64,000 nucleotides of DNA, from positions 143,863-207,862 of the forward strand of contig NZ_OBMQ01000007.1 in assembly GCF_900217795.1 (NCBI RefSeq), read 5' to 3'. The translations under genes were made by a program, and so were the position numbers. Every line of letters begins with the position of its first letter. The stretch's first letter is position 1. The notes under the pieces were generated by a model. It searched no databases and had not been told where the DNA came from. It was given only the letters and a program-made list of their open reading frames with translations. This DNA comes from Ureibacillus xyleni (GTDB taxonomy: Bacteria; Bacillota; Bacilli; Bacillales_A; Planococcaceae). This document shows positions 57,443 to 64,000 of this stretch, piece by piece.

Positions 57443-57467
57443 TTATGGAGACGGCGGGAGTCGAACC
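57443..57467. other. attachment site attR inside ssrA
   Basis: A 25-bp sequence identical to 38258-38282 and forming the last bases of the intact tmRNA gene, so integration restores the 3' end. Confidence 0.92.
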
Positions 57468-57797
57468 CGCGTCCAGAAACTCCAATACTCAAACTTCTAC
57501 GCGTGTAGTTTGCCTACTTGCATTTCGTGTGTCATTATGCCGACAAACAGGCGTCCTGCACACTAGCTTGGAAATCTCTTATCAGTGACTCAAGCGGCAC
57601 CACTAATCGTATCCCACTAAAGTTGAGCCCAACGTTGTCCACATGGGCGATGGACAGGCTGAGCGCTACGAGACTAAGCTGCGTAAGCTAAATTTTGTTG
57701 TTTGCCAGTTATTATAAACTAGTCGTTGATGACGGAGCCGAGACCTCCGACGCGCAGCTCAAGCTTGAACCATCCCTGTCGAATCCGTAACGTCCCC
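57446..57797 (-). ncRNA. ssrA: transfer-messenger RNA (tmRNA)
   Basis: About 352 nt. The 5' end GGGGACGTTACGGATTCGACAGG and the 3' end ...TCGACTCCCGCCGTCTCCA pair as the acceptor arm, with the T-loop GGTTCGA intact and CCA encoded. The tag frame (57706 to 57674) reads GKQQNLAYAA followed by TAG, with alanine from the tRNA part before it. tmRNA with SmpB frees stalled ribosomes and marks the product for ClpXP. The gene is followed by element DNA at its 3' end but is complete. Confidence 0.95.
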
Positions 57798-57877
57798 CTA
57801 TAAAAGAAGGTTGTGTAGTTAAACACATACGGAAAAGGTTGTTTAAGCCTTTTACTACTCTGGCAACTTGTAAACTT

Positions 57878-57906
57878 ATTATAGGACAAATTTGTTTAAA
57901 CTGCAA
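57878..57906 (-). promoter_or_regulatory. sigma-A promoter of ssrA
   Basis: TTGCAG, a 17-bp spacer and TATAAT on the minus strand. Transcription would begin near 57871, giving a leader of about 70 nt that is removed to form mature tmRNA. Confidence 0.8.
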
Positions 57907-57950
57907 CATATCGCTTTATTCCTCTATGACCGATTTTAACCAATCGTATT

Positions 57951-58418
57951 TTAAAATTGATTTTTCGCCTTAAACACACGTTCCATCTCACGTTTCGCTT
58001 CTTTCTTCTTCAGATCGTCACGTTTGTCGTAGTTTTTCTTACCTTTACCTAAACCGATTAAAAGTTTTGCATAGCCATCTTTAATGTACATTTTTAATGG
58101 GACGATTGTGTATCCTTCTTGTTTTGTTTTTCCTAGTAATTCGCTAATTTGCTTTTTGTGCAATAACAATTTACGAACTCGTAAAGGGTCATGGTTAAAA
58201 CGATTTCCTTGATCATACGGACTAATGTGCATGTTGTAGATCCATGCTTCCCCATGGCGAATTTGTACGTATGAATCTTTCAATTGTACTTTGCCGGCAC
58301 GAATGGATTTAATTTCTGTTCCTTGTAGTACCATTCCTGCTTCATAAGTTTCTTCAATAAAATAATCATGGCCTGCTTTTTTATTTTGGGCTAAAACTTT
58401 CCCTGTTCCTTTTGCCAC
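57951..58418 (-). CDS. smpB: SsrA-binding protein SmpB
   Basis: 155 residues, the normal SmpB size. The core sequence [38 protein letters not shown] and the basic C-terminal tail ([24 protein letters not shown]) that enters the ribosomal mRNA channel are all present. The GTG at 58418 gives the family start [14 protein letters not shown] with AGAGGTG upstream. It lies next to ssrA on the same strand, as usual in Bacillales. Confidence 0.97.
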   Translation of the reverse strand: MAKGTGKVLAQNKKAGHDYFIEETYEAGMVLQGTEIKSIRAGKVQLKDSYVQIRHGEAWIYNMHISPYDQGNRFNHDPLRVRKLLLHKKQISELLGKTKQEGYTIVPLKMYIKDGYAKLLIGLGKGKKNYDKRDDLKKKEAKREMERVFKAKNQF

Positions 58419-58524
58419 AGCCAACACCTCTCATTCTCACAACAAAACAGAACTCTATTAGAAAATAATACATTTAAACAAAGAAATTGCCAAGTGCGAG
58501 ATACTACTCACACTCGGCTCAATT

Positions 58525-60894
58525 TTAGCGTTTTTTCTTTTTCTTTTTTGATTTTTTCGCAACGCCTTCATAAAACTTTTGCTTTTGTTTTACTTTGCGG
58601 CCACCTGAACCTGAGCCTGACGCGGAACCTTTGCCACCTTTTCTACGGTCACGGCCATTTTCATTACCACCGTCGCGATCACGACGTCTACCATTGTCAT
58701 CTTCACCTTTTCTTCCAGCATGAATGACTTTTGGAGCAGCTTTACGTGTTCTGCCATAAGATTGCACCATACCAACGATTTCAAAATCGACAGAAGATTC
58801 TTCAATGACTACATTGGCAACACGAACTTTAACCTCATCCCCAATACGGAATTGACGGTTCGTATGTTTACCAATCATAATCATTTGTCGTTCATCGAAG
58901 TTGTAGTAATCGTCCGTCATGTTTGTAATATGGACAAGACCTTCAACCGTATTTGGCAATTCCACGAAAATACCGAAGTTTGTTATGGAAGACACAATAC
59001 CTTCGAACTCTTCACCAATTTTATCAGACATGTACTGAGCTTTTTTCAGTGCATCTGTATCACGTTCTGCATCAACAGCACGGCGTTCACGGTCTGAAGT
59101 ATGGTCTGCAATTTCATCCATCACTTGTGCCCATTTGAATGTTGTTTCCTTCGATACATCCCCTTCAACTAAATACGTACGAATTAGGCGGTGTACGATT
59201 AAGTCAGGATAACGTCGAATCGGTGACGTAAAGTGCGTATAGAAATCTGTTGATAAACCAAAGTGACCAATTGACTCTGGATAATATTTCGCCTGTTGCA
59301 TCGAGCGAAGTAACATAGTCGAAATAACCGGCTCTTCTGGCATACCCTCAATTGCTTGAATAATTTCTTGTAATGCTTTCGGATGTACTGAGTTGCCTGT
59401 TCCTTTTACCACTAATCCAAAGTTTGTCACAAATTCAAAGAAACGTTGTAACTTCTCAGGTTTTGGATCTTCGTGAATACGGTAAATAAACGGAACTTGC
59501 ATCCAGTGGAAATGTTCAGCTACTGTTTCGTTGGCAGCTAACATAAACTCTTCAATTAAGCGCTCAGAAACAGTACGTTCACGAAGTACGATATCTGTTG
59601 GCCAGCCATCTTCATTAACAAGCACTTTCGATTCTTTAAAGTCAAAGTCAATGGCACCGCGCTCCATACGTTTTTTTCGTAAAATCGCAGCTAAATCCGC
59701 CATATCTTTAAACATTGGAACAAGCGGCTCGTAACGCTTCATCAATTCTTCATCTTGCTCTTCCAAAATTTTATACACATCGCTATAAGTCATTCGCTCT
59801 GTTGTCTTTATTACACTTTGGAAAATTTCATGCTCAACCACATGTCCATTTTGGTCGATAATCATTTCACAAGATAACGTTAAACGATCGACTTGTGGAT
59901 TTAATGAACAGATTCCATTTGATAGACGGTGTGGGATCATTGGTATTACTCGGTCTGTTAAATAAACACTTGTTGCTCGTTCGTAAGCTTCTGTATCAAT
60001 GATGGAGCCTTCCTTCACATAGTAGCTAACATCTGCAATGTGAACACCAAGTTTATAAGTACCATCCTCATTTTTCGTAACTGTAACAGCATCGTCCAAG
60101 TCTTTTGCATCTGCGCCGTCAATTGTAACGATCATTTCATTACGCAAATCACGACGACCTATTAAATCTTTCTCTGTAATTTCATCTGGTACTTCTGCTG
60201 CAGCTTGTACGACTTCTTGAGGGAAATCTGGTGGAATGTCGTATTTATAAAGGATTGATAAAATATCAACACCCGGGTCATTTTTGTGGCCAAGGATTTT
60301 TGTAATCATTCCCGTTGCAGATTTAATATCGTCTGGCCAGTTAACAATTTCGACAACAACTTTATGACCGTCTACTGCACCTAATGAATCTTCCTTCGTC
60401 ACGAAAATATCCATATTCATTTTTTTATCATCAGGTACAACAAATCCAAATCCTCTATTTGCTTGGTATGTACCAACAAAAGTAGACTTGCCACGTTCAA
60501 TGATCTTTATGACAGTACCTTCTCTGCGATCACCAGATGTTTCTTTTAACACACGAATTAATACGATATCGCCATTAAGAGCACCATTTATTTCATGTGG
60601 TGGAATGAAAATATCATCCATTCCCTCTTCATCAGGTGTTACAAATCCGAATCCTTTCGGGTGACCAATAAATTTACCTCTCAGCAAATTCATGCGCTCA
60701 GGTAAGCCATATCGGTTCGCGCGTGAACGAACGACTAAACCTTGATCTTCCATACGAACCAACGTTTTTATTAGTTCTTTAAACTCTTCAGCATCTTCAA
60801 GTTGTAATTCTTGTTCTATTTCATCAACTTTCAACGGTTTATATTCATCATTTTTCATTAAATTTAATAACCGTTGTTGTAATTCTTCTGTCAT
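58525..60894 (-). CDS. rnr: ribonuclease R
   Basis: The 789-residue protein has an N-terminal winged helix (about 1-65), two cold-shock OB domains ([38 protein letters not shown]), the RNB nuclease domain with the metal site [12 protein letters not shown] (about 255-270), an S1 domain ([28 protein letters not shown]) and a Lys/Arg/Gly-rich tail ending KKKKKKR. It degrades structured RNA 3' to 5' and assists tmRNA quality control. It is 15 bp downstream of the esterase gene. Confidence 0.97.
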   Translation of the reverse strand: MTEELQQRLLNLMKNDEYKPLKVDEIEQELQLEDAEEFKELIKTLVRMEDQGLVVRSRANRYGLPERMNLLRGKFIGHPKGFGFVTPDEEGMDDIFIPPHEINGALNGDIVLIRVLKETSGDRREGTVIKIIERGKSTFVGTYQANRGFGFVVPDDKKMNMDIFVTKEDSLGAVDGHKVVVEIVNWPDDIKSATGMITKILGHKNDPGVDILSILYKYDIPPDFPQEVVQAAAEVPDEITEKDLIGRRDLRNEMIVTIDGADAKDLDDAVTVTKNEDGTYKLGVHIADVSYYVKEGSIIDTEAYERATSVYLTDRVIPMIPHRLSNGICSLNPQVDRLTLSCEMIIDQNGHVVEHEIFQSVIKTTERMTYSDVYKILEEQDEELMKRYEPLVPMFKDMADLAAILRKKRMERGAIDFDFKESKVLVNEDGWPTDIVLRERTVSERLIEEFMLAANETVAEHFHWMQVPFIYRIHEDPKPEKLQRFFEFVTNFGLVVKGTGNSVHPKALQEIIQAIEGMPEEPVISTMLLRSMQQAKYYPESIGHFGLSTDFYTHFTSPIRRYPDLIVHRLIRTYLVEGDVSKETTFKWAQVMDEIADHTSDRERRAVDAERDTDALKKAQYMSDKIGEEFEGIVSSITNFGIFVELPNTVEGLVHITNMTDDYYNFDERQMIMIGKHTNRQFRIGDEVKVRVANVVIEESSVDFEIVGMVQSYGRTRKAAPKVIHAGRKGEDDNGRRRDRDGGNENGRDRRKGGKGSASGSGSGGRKVKQKQKFYEGVAKKSKKKKKKR

Positions 60895-60909
60895 GTATTT
60901 TCCCTCCTT

Positions 60910-61653
60910 CTACTCCCAATCTAATGATTCTAAAAATTTTAGAATCGTTTCGTGAAGTTGTTGTTTTTCTTTATCTAGCGTAATGACATGGCTAGAATGT
61001 TCAAACCATTTAATTTCTTTTTTTAAGGATTCCACTTCTGTGTATATAGTATGAGCAGAATTGGGATCAATAATTTCATCATTTTTTGATTGTACGACTA
61101 GAATTGGTGCATAAATCATATCAAGTTCACCGCGCACATCGACAATTAATTGTTGTAAAGCTGGCAAAGAAGGCATTCCCTTTGAACGAATCTGCTCTAT
61201 TTCTTGTTCGATTTGTTCCTCTTTTTTTCCTTCAAATCGTTTATAATCGTACGCATATTTAATAACACCTTCGAACATTTTATCTGTAGTTCGCATTGTC
61301 ATTGGTGAACACATAGTGATGATTCCTTTTAAAGGCTTTTCCATCGCAAGCTTTAACGAAAATACGCCACCAAGCGACAATCCTGCAACAGCGATTTCGG
61401 TGTAGCCTGCATTTTTTAAAGTTTCATATCCTTGTAAAACATCTTTCCACCAATCTTCAGGTGACGTATCAATCAAGTTTTCTGGTGGTACGCCATGCCC
61501 TTTATAGTGTGGCGCGTGACTAGTGTAGCCATTCTTTTCAAGGAAACGTCCAAGCATTCGAACATCTGAAGAACTTCCAGTAAATCCATGTAATAGCAAT
61601 ACCGCACGTTTTCCAGCTTCGAAAAAGAATGGTTTTATTTCTGCATTTCGCAT
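60910..61653 (-). CDS. carboxylesterase (Est30-like alpha/beta hydrolase)
   Basis: About 247 residues. Oxyanion-hole [13 protein letters not shown], nucleophile Ser in [12 protein letters not shown], then Asp in [15 protein letters not shown] and His in [12 protein letters not shown] form the triad. It matches the thermostable Est30 group that in Bacillales sits between secG and rnr. It hydrolyses short-chain esters; the natural substrate is unknown. The ATG at 61653 follows GGGGGAAACT; an ATG four codons upstream is possible. Confidence 0.92.
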   Translation of the reverse strand: MRNAEIKPFFFEAGKRAVLLLHGFTGSSSDVRMLGRFLEKNGYTSHAPHYKGHGVPPENLIDTSPEDWWKDVLQGYETLKNAGYTEIAVAGLSLGGVFSLKLAMEKPLKGIITMCSPMTMRTTDKMFEGVIKYAYDYKRFEGKKEEQIEQEIEQIRSKGMPSLPALQQLIVDVRGELDMIYAPILVVQSKNDEIIDPNSAHTIYTEVESLKKEIKWFEHSSHVITLDKEKQQLHETILKFLESLDWE

Positions 61654-61770
61654 AGTTTCCCCCATTTTTCGTTCATCTCATTGGCACATAATTTGTTTTG
61701 TTTCATGAAAATTTATTCTGACCAGTAATTAGTCATACATGAAAATTATGGCACTATAAGGTTAAAATAA

Positions 61771-61799
61771 AACACCTAACCTGTACTTGGTTAGGCGTT
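61771..61799 (-). terminator. terminator after secG
   Basis: Stem aacacctaacc/ggttaggcgtt followed on the minus strand by TTTTATTTT. Confidence 0.85.
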
Positions 61800-61815
61800 G
61801 GAATCTTGTATGTTG

Positions 61816-62043
61816 TTAAAATTTTACGATTGCTAACGCTAAAATAAAGAACAAAACTGCAAGAACAATAGTTATTCTATGTAAAACTAAATCCATACCT
61901 CTTGCCTTTTGTTTACCGAAAAGTTGTTCAGCTCCACCTGAGATGGCACCTGATAATCCCGCACTTTTACCTGATTGTAGTAAAACAACAACAATTAAAC
62001 CGATGCTTACAATAATCAGTAATGTTAATAATACTGTATGCAA
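61816..62043 (-). CDS. secG: preprotein translocase subunit SecG
   Basis: 75 residues with two membrane helices ([19 protein letters not shown] and [17 protein letters not shown]) joined by the conserved [28 protein letters not shown] loop. SecG associates with SecYE and aids protein export. The TTG start lies after AGGAGGTGG. The position upstream of the esterase and rnr genes is typical. Confidence 0.95.
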   Translation of the reverse strand: MHTVLLTLLIIVSIGLIVVVLLQSGKSAGLSGAISGGAEQLFGKQKARGMDLVLHRITIVLAVLFFILALAIVKF

Positions 62044-62242
62044 TTACTCCACCTCCTGAAATAGAAACTTCACAACAAAGTACAGTATATCAAATATATT
62101 CTGAAGTTACAATAATTTGGTCATATACTTATTATAATAAATCCAGCAAAAAAGTCTGAAATAATAAATATAGCAGCTTTTAATTTCATCTCTTCAAATT
62201 GTCAGAGACTTCCATTAAAATACATTTTGAGGAGGTGAAAAG

Positions 62243-63208
62243 TTGATTCTACTTGAACGAAAAGTTCCTAATAAATTATTATTTGCAAATGCACTTGTAA
62301 GACGATTAGATAAGAACCATGAGTATTTTGATTACTATGTGAATCTATCAAATCGATTACAAGCTGGGTACAAGGGTGAATTATTTGTCGATCGGCAATT
62401 AATTGAAATTACCCACCCTGAAAAGCACTTTTTACTTTTTAACTACGAGTGTATAAATGAATTTGGCTTTTCCCACCAAATCGATACACTCTTACTCACT
62501 CCTGAATTTCTTCTCATTATTGAAATTAAAAATATATCAGGACGAGTTGACTATGATGAGGACAAGCATCAGTTAACCCGTACTCTTATAGATGCTACTG
62601 AAAGTTTTACAAATCCCTTCACCCAAGTTAAACGACATGGACAATATTTTTTTCGTTTATTAAAAAGATTAAAAATATCATTGCCGATTGAGTATGCCAT
62701 TGTATGCTCGAATCCATCAACGATTATTGGGACTATACCAAAACACCCCCCATTTTTTCATGCTAGCGGCTTACAATTTTATTTAAATAAATTAGAGGCC
62801 AAACACAAATCAGTTGTTACTCATAGTAAATTAATTGAACTTTCAAAGTATCTTATCTCGAATTTAAAACGTCAAGAAGTAAAAAACAATATTGATCCAA
62901 GTAATATTAAAAAGGGCGTTTTGTGCGAAATGTGTAATTATAAATTTCAAATGCACTATAAGGCTGGATTTTGGTGCTGTCCAAATTGCGGAGTTCGAAA
63001 TAAAAATGCGATATTACAATCCTTAGACGATTATCGGTTATTAGTAAATAAATATATTACGAACCAGGAATTTCGGGACTTTTTTGGGGTTGACTCAATG
63101 CAAGTGATCTCAAAACTATTAGCTCGACTCGGCCTCACTTCAGAAGGAGAGAAACGTGGAAGACGGTACATTATCCCTGAGAATATAGTGGAAAGAGGAC
63201 CATTCTAA
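62243..63208 (+). CDS. NERD domain protein with zinc ribbon
   Basis: The 321-residue protein has an N-terminal NERD nuclease-like domain (about 40-160: AGYKGELFVDRQL, HQIDTLLLTPEFLLIIEIKNISG) with the E, D and E-x-K of the PD-(D/E)XK active site. A zinc ribbon follows near 225-255 (CEMCNYKFQ ... CCPNCGVRNK), then a helical C-terminus. NERD proteins are thought to process DNA; the exact role is unknown. GGAGGTG stands 5 nt before the TTG start. It is divergent from secG. Confidence 0.88.
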   Translation: MILLERKVPNKLLFANALVRRLDKNHEYFDYYVNLSNRLQAGYKGELFVDRQLIEITHPEKHFLLFNYECINEFGFSHQIDTLLLTPEFLLIIEIKNISGRVDYDEDKHQLTRTLIDATESFTNPFTQVKRHGQYFFRLLKRLKISLPIEYAIVCSNPSTIIGTIPKHPPFFHASGLQFYLNKLEAKHKSVVTHSKLIELSKYLISNLKRQEVKNNIDPSNIKKGVLCEMCNYKFQMHYKAGFWCCPNCGVRNKNAILQSLDDYRLLVNKYITNQEFRDFFGVDSMQVISKLLARLGLTSEGEKRGRRYIIPENIVERGPF

Positions 63209-63221
63209 GTTGGAATGGTTC
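63197..63221 (+). terminator. terminator of the NERD gene, overlapping its end
   Basis: Nine-base-pair stem (ggaccattc/gaatggttc with one G-T) followed by tttttgttttttt. It also contains the stop codon of the minus-strand repeat frame. Confidence 0.85.
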
Positions 63222-64000
63222 TTTTTGTTTTTTTGATTGTACAAATTGTTCTATTATTGAGGTACTTTTTTCTATTATCTAGCCTAAAATTTCTATTATT
63301 AGTGTGATTTTTTCTATTATCCCTCCGATTTTTTCTATTATTTTTGAACTTTCTATTATCGAGACACTTTTTTCTATTATCTAGCCTAAATTTTCTATTA
63401 TTAGTGTGATTTTTTCTATTATCTCCCCGATTTTTTCTATTATTTTTGAACTTTCTATTATCGAGACACTTTTTTCTATTATCTAGCCTAAATTTTCTAT
63501 TATTAGTGTAATTTTTTCTATTATTAGTGTGATTTTTTCTATTAATCCCTTGAATTCTTCTATTATTTTTGAACTTTCTATTATTGAGGCACTTTTTTCT
63601 ATTATCCCCCCTAAATTTTCTATTATTAGTGTGATTTTTTCTATTATCCCTCCGATTTTTTCTATTATTTTTGAACTTTCTATTATTGAGGCACTTTTTT
63701 CTATTATCTAGCCTAAATTTTCTATTATTAGTGTGATTTTTTCTATTATCTCCCCGATTTTTTCTATTATTTTTGAACTTTCTATTATCGAGACACTTTT
63801 TTCTATTATCTAGCCTAAATTTTCTATTATTAGTGTGATTTTTTCTATTATCCCCCCTAAATTTTCTATTATTAGTGTGATTTTTTCTATTATCCCTCCG
63901 ATTTTTTCTATTATTTTTGAACTTTCTATTATTGAGGCACTTTTTTCTATTATCCCCCCTAAATTTTCTATTATTAGTGTGATTTTTTCTATTATCCCTC
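63205..64000 (-). CDS. possible repeat protein of DNRKxxx heptads (partial, enters from right edge)
   Basis: On the minus strand one frame stays open from the window edge to a TAG at 63205-63207, over 264 codons. It is built of heptads such as DNRKNHT, NNRKFRL and DNRKKCL, and ends in a non-repeat tail (NNRTICTIKKTKRTIPT). The other two minus frames and all plus frames meet stops within the array. No start is visible in the window. The composition is extreme (Asn, Arg, Lys), and no ribosome site can be judged. It may be a true repeat protein or an intergenic repeat array that is open by chance of its unit length. Confidence 0.35.
   Translation of the reverse strand, partial: RDNRKNHTNNRKFRGDNRKKCLNNRKFKNNRKNRRDNRKNHTNNRKFRGDNRKNHTNNRKFRLDNRKKCLDNRKFKNNRKNRGDNRKNHTNNRKFRLDNRKKCLNNRKFKNNRKNRRDNRKNHTNNRKFRGDNRKKCLNNRKFKNNRRIQGINRKNHTNNRKNYTNNRKFRLDNRKKCLDNRKFKNNRKNRGDNRKNHTNNRKFRLDNRKKCLDNRKFKNNRKNRRDNRKNHTNNRNFRLDNRKKYLNNRTICTIKKTKRTIPT
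63250..64000. repeat. tandem array of about 36 units (tttctattat + spacer), period 21 bp with 18-bp units
   Basis: The motif ttctattat recurs every 21 bp, with one 18-bp unit per higher-order repeat. The marker tttttgaac occurs at 63341, 63443, 63566, 63668, 63770 and 63914: spacings of 102, 123, 102, 102 and 144 bp, i.e. 102 (four 21s and one 18) plus whole 21-bp units. Spacers recur in a fixed set (ctagcctaaat, tagtgtgat, ccctccgat, tttttgaac, cgagacact). The array continues past the window. Confidence 0.95.

Larger units (their letters stand above)
38258..57467. mobile_element. 19.2-kb integrative element in ssrA (integrases, Rep, defence cargo)
   Basis: Bounded by 25-bp direct repeats of the ssrA 3' end, giving a unit of 19,185 bp. 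It holds two tyrosine integrases next to the right end, an excisionase-like HTH, a rolling-circle-type Rep, regulators and a block of defence-type genes (ApeA-like HEPN protein, zinc-ribbon nuclease, type I restriction-modification, unknown cassettes). I see no relaxase, coupling protein, conjugation or virion genes, so it would be mobilised by other elements or by its own replication and packaging in trans. It resembles integrative mobilizable elements or phage satellites; I cannot choose between them. Confidence 0.9.

Noticed and set aside
38258..57467. Element considered as a prophage
   Set aside because: No capsid, terminase, portal, tail or lysis genes are visible; contents fit an integrative island or satellite.
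63529..63711. 60-codon plus-strand frame (FSII-type repeats) inside the tandem array
   Set aside because: It is the mirror of the repeat; elsewhere in the array the plus frame is broken by TAG in ctagcc, whereas the minus frame is never broken.
63250..64000. Tandem array considered as a CRISPR
   Set aside because: The repeated part is only about 10 bp, spacers are about 11 bp and reused, and no cas genes are present.

Overview
The window looks like a chromosome segment of a low-GC Gram-positive rod of the order Bacillales, most likely the Lysinibacillus/Solibacillus/Ureibacillus group (Planococcaceae). The evidence is AT-rich DNA, strong AGGAGG ribosome binding sites with frequent TTG and GTG starts, a SecG-esterase-RNase R-SmpB-tmRNA gene order typical of Bacillales, a tmRNA whose tag reads GKQQNLAYAA, and Bacillus-type families (YkvI, CPBP, NERD, two-component pairs). 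Genus is an inference; no rRNA is present.

Layout. 1-6.2 kb: end of an unknown membrane gene, a DUF218 protein, then a cluster (RpiR regulator, M20 hydrolase, GNAT acyltransferase, N-succinylamino-acid racemase, YkvI-type transporter) matching the known pathway that turns D-amino acids into L-amino acids through N-succinyl intermediates. 6.5-6.7 kb: a MITE-like palindromic repeat. 6.8-16.6 kb: lipoprotein, MFS transporter, beta-lactamase-fold hydrolase, sulfurtransferase, a soluble PAS chemoreceptor and a Ca2+-type P-ATPase. 16.8-23.5 kb: one long set of genes joining a chemosensory core (CheW, CheA with an extra CheW domain, MCP) to a partner-switching module (STAS, PAS-PP2C phosphatase, HATPase kinase). 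23.9-37.9 kb: two overlooked tiny genes, an M50-type protease, VOC and DinB proteins, two similar NarL-type two-component systems flanking a CPBP protease and two membrane serine hydrolases, then assorted single genes.

38.26-57.47 kb: a 19.2-kb integrated element in the 3' end of ssrA, bounded by 25-bp direct repeats, with two related tyrosine integrases, an excisionase-like HTH, a rolling-circle-type Rep and a defence cargo: an ApeA-like HEPN protein, a three-gene cassette (DUF5677, DUF1643, DUF2971), a zinc-ribbon/Vsr-like nuclease, regulators, an unrecognised protein with a 55-aa leader gene, and a complete type I restriction-modification system. The element brings its own copy of the ssrA 3' end and a look-alike terminator, so tmRNA stays functional.

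57.4-63.2 kb: the conserved ssrA-smpB-rnr-est-secG block, then a NERD nuclease-like gene. 63.25-64 kb: a tandem repeat of about 36 units of mostly 21 bp that keeps one reading frame open on the minus strand (DNRKxxx heptads) and runs off the window. The most promising leads for undescribed biology are the defence cassettes of the ssrA element, the chemosensory/partner-switch gene set and the DNRK repeat.
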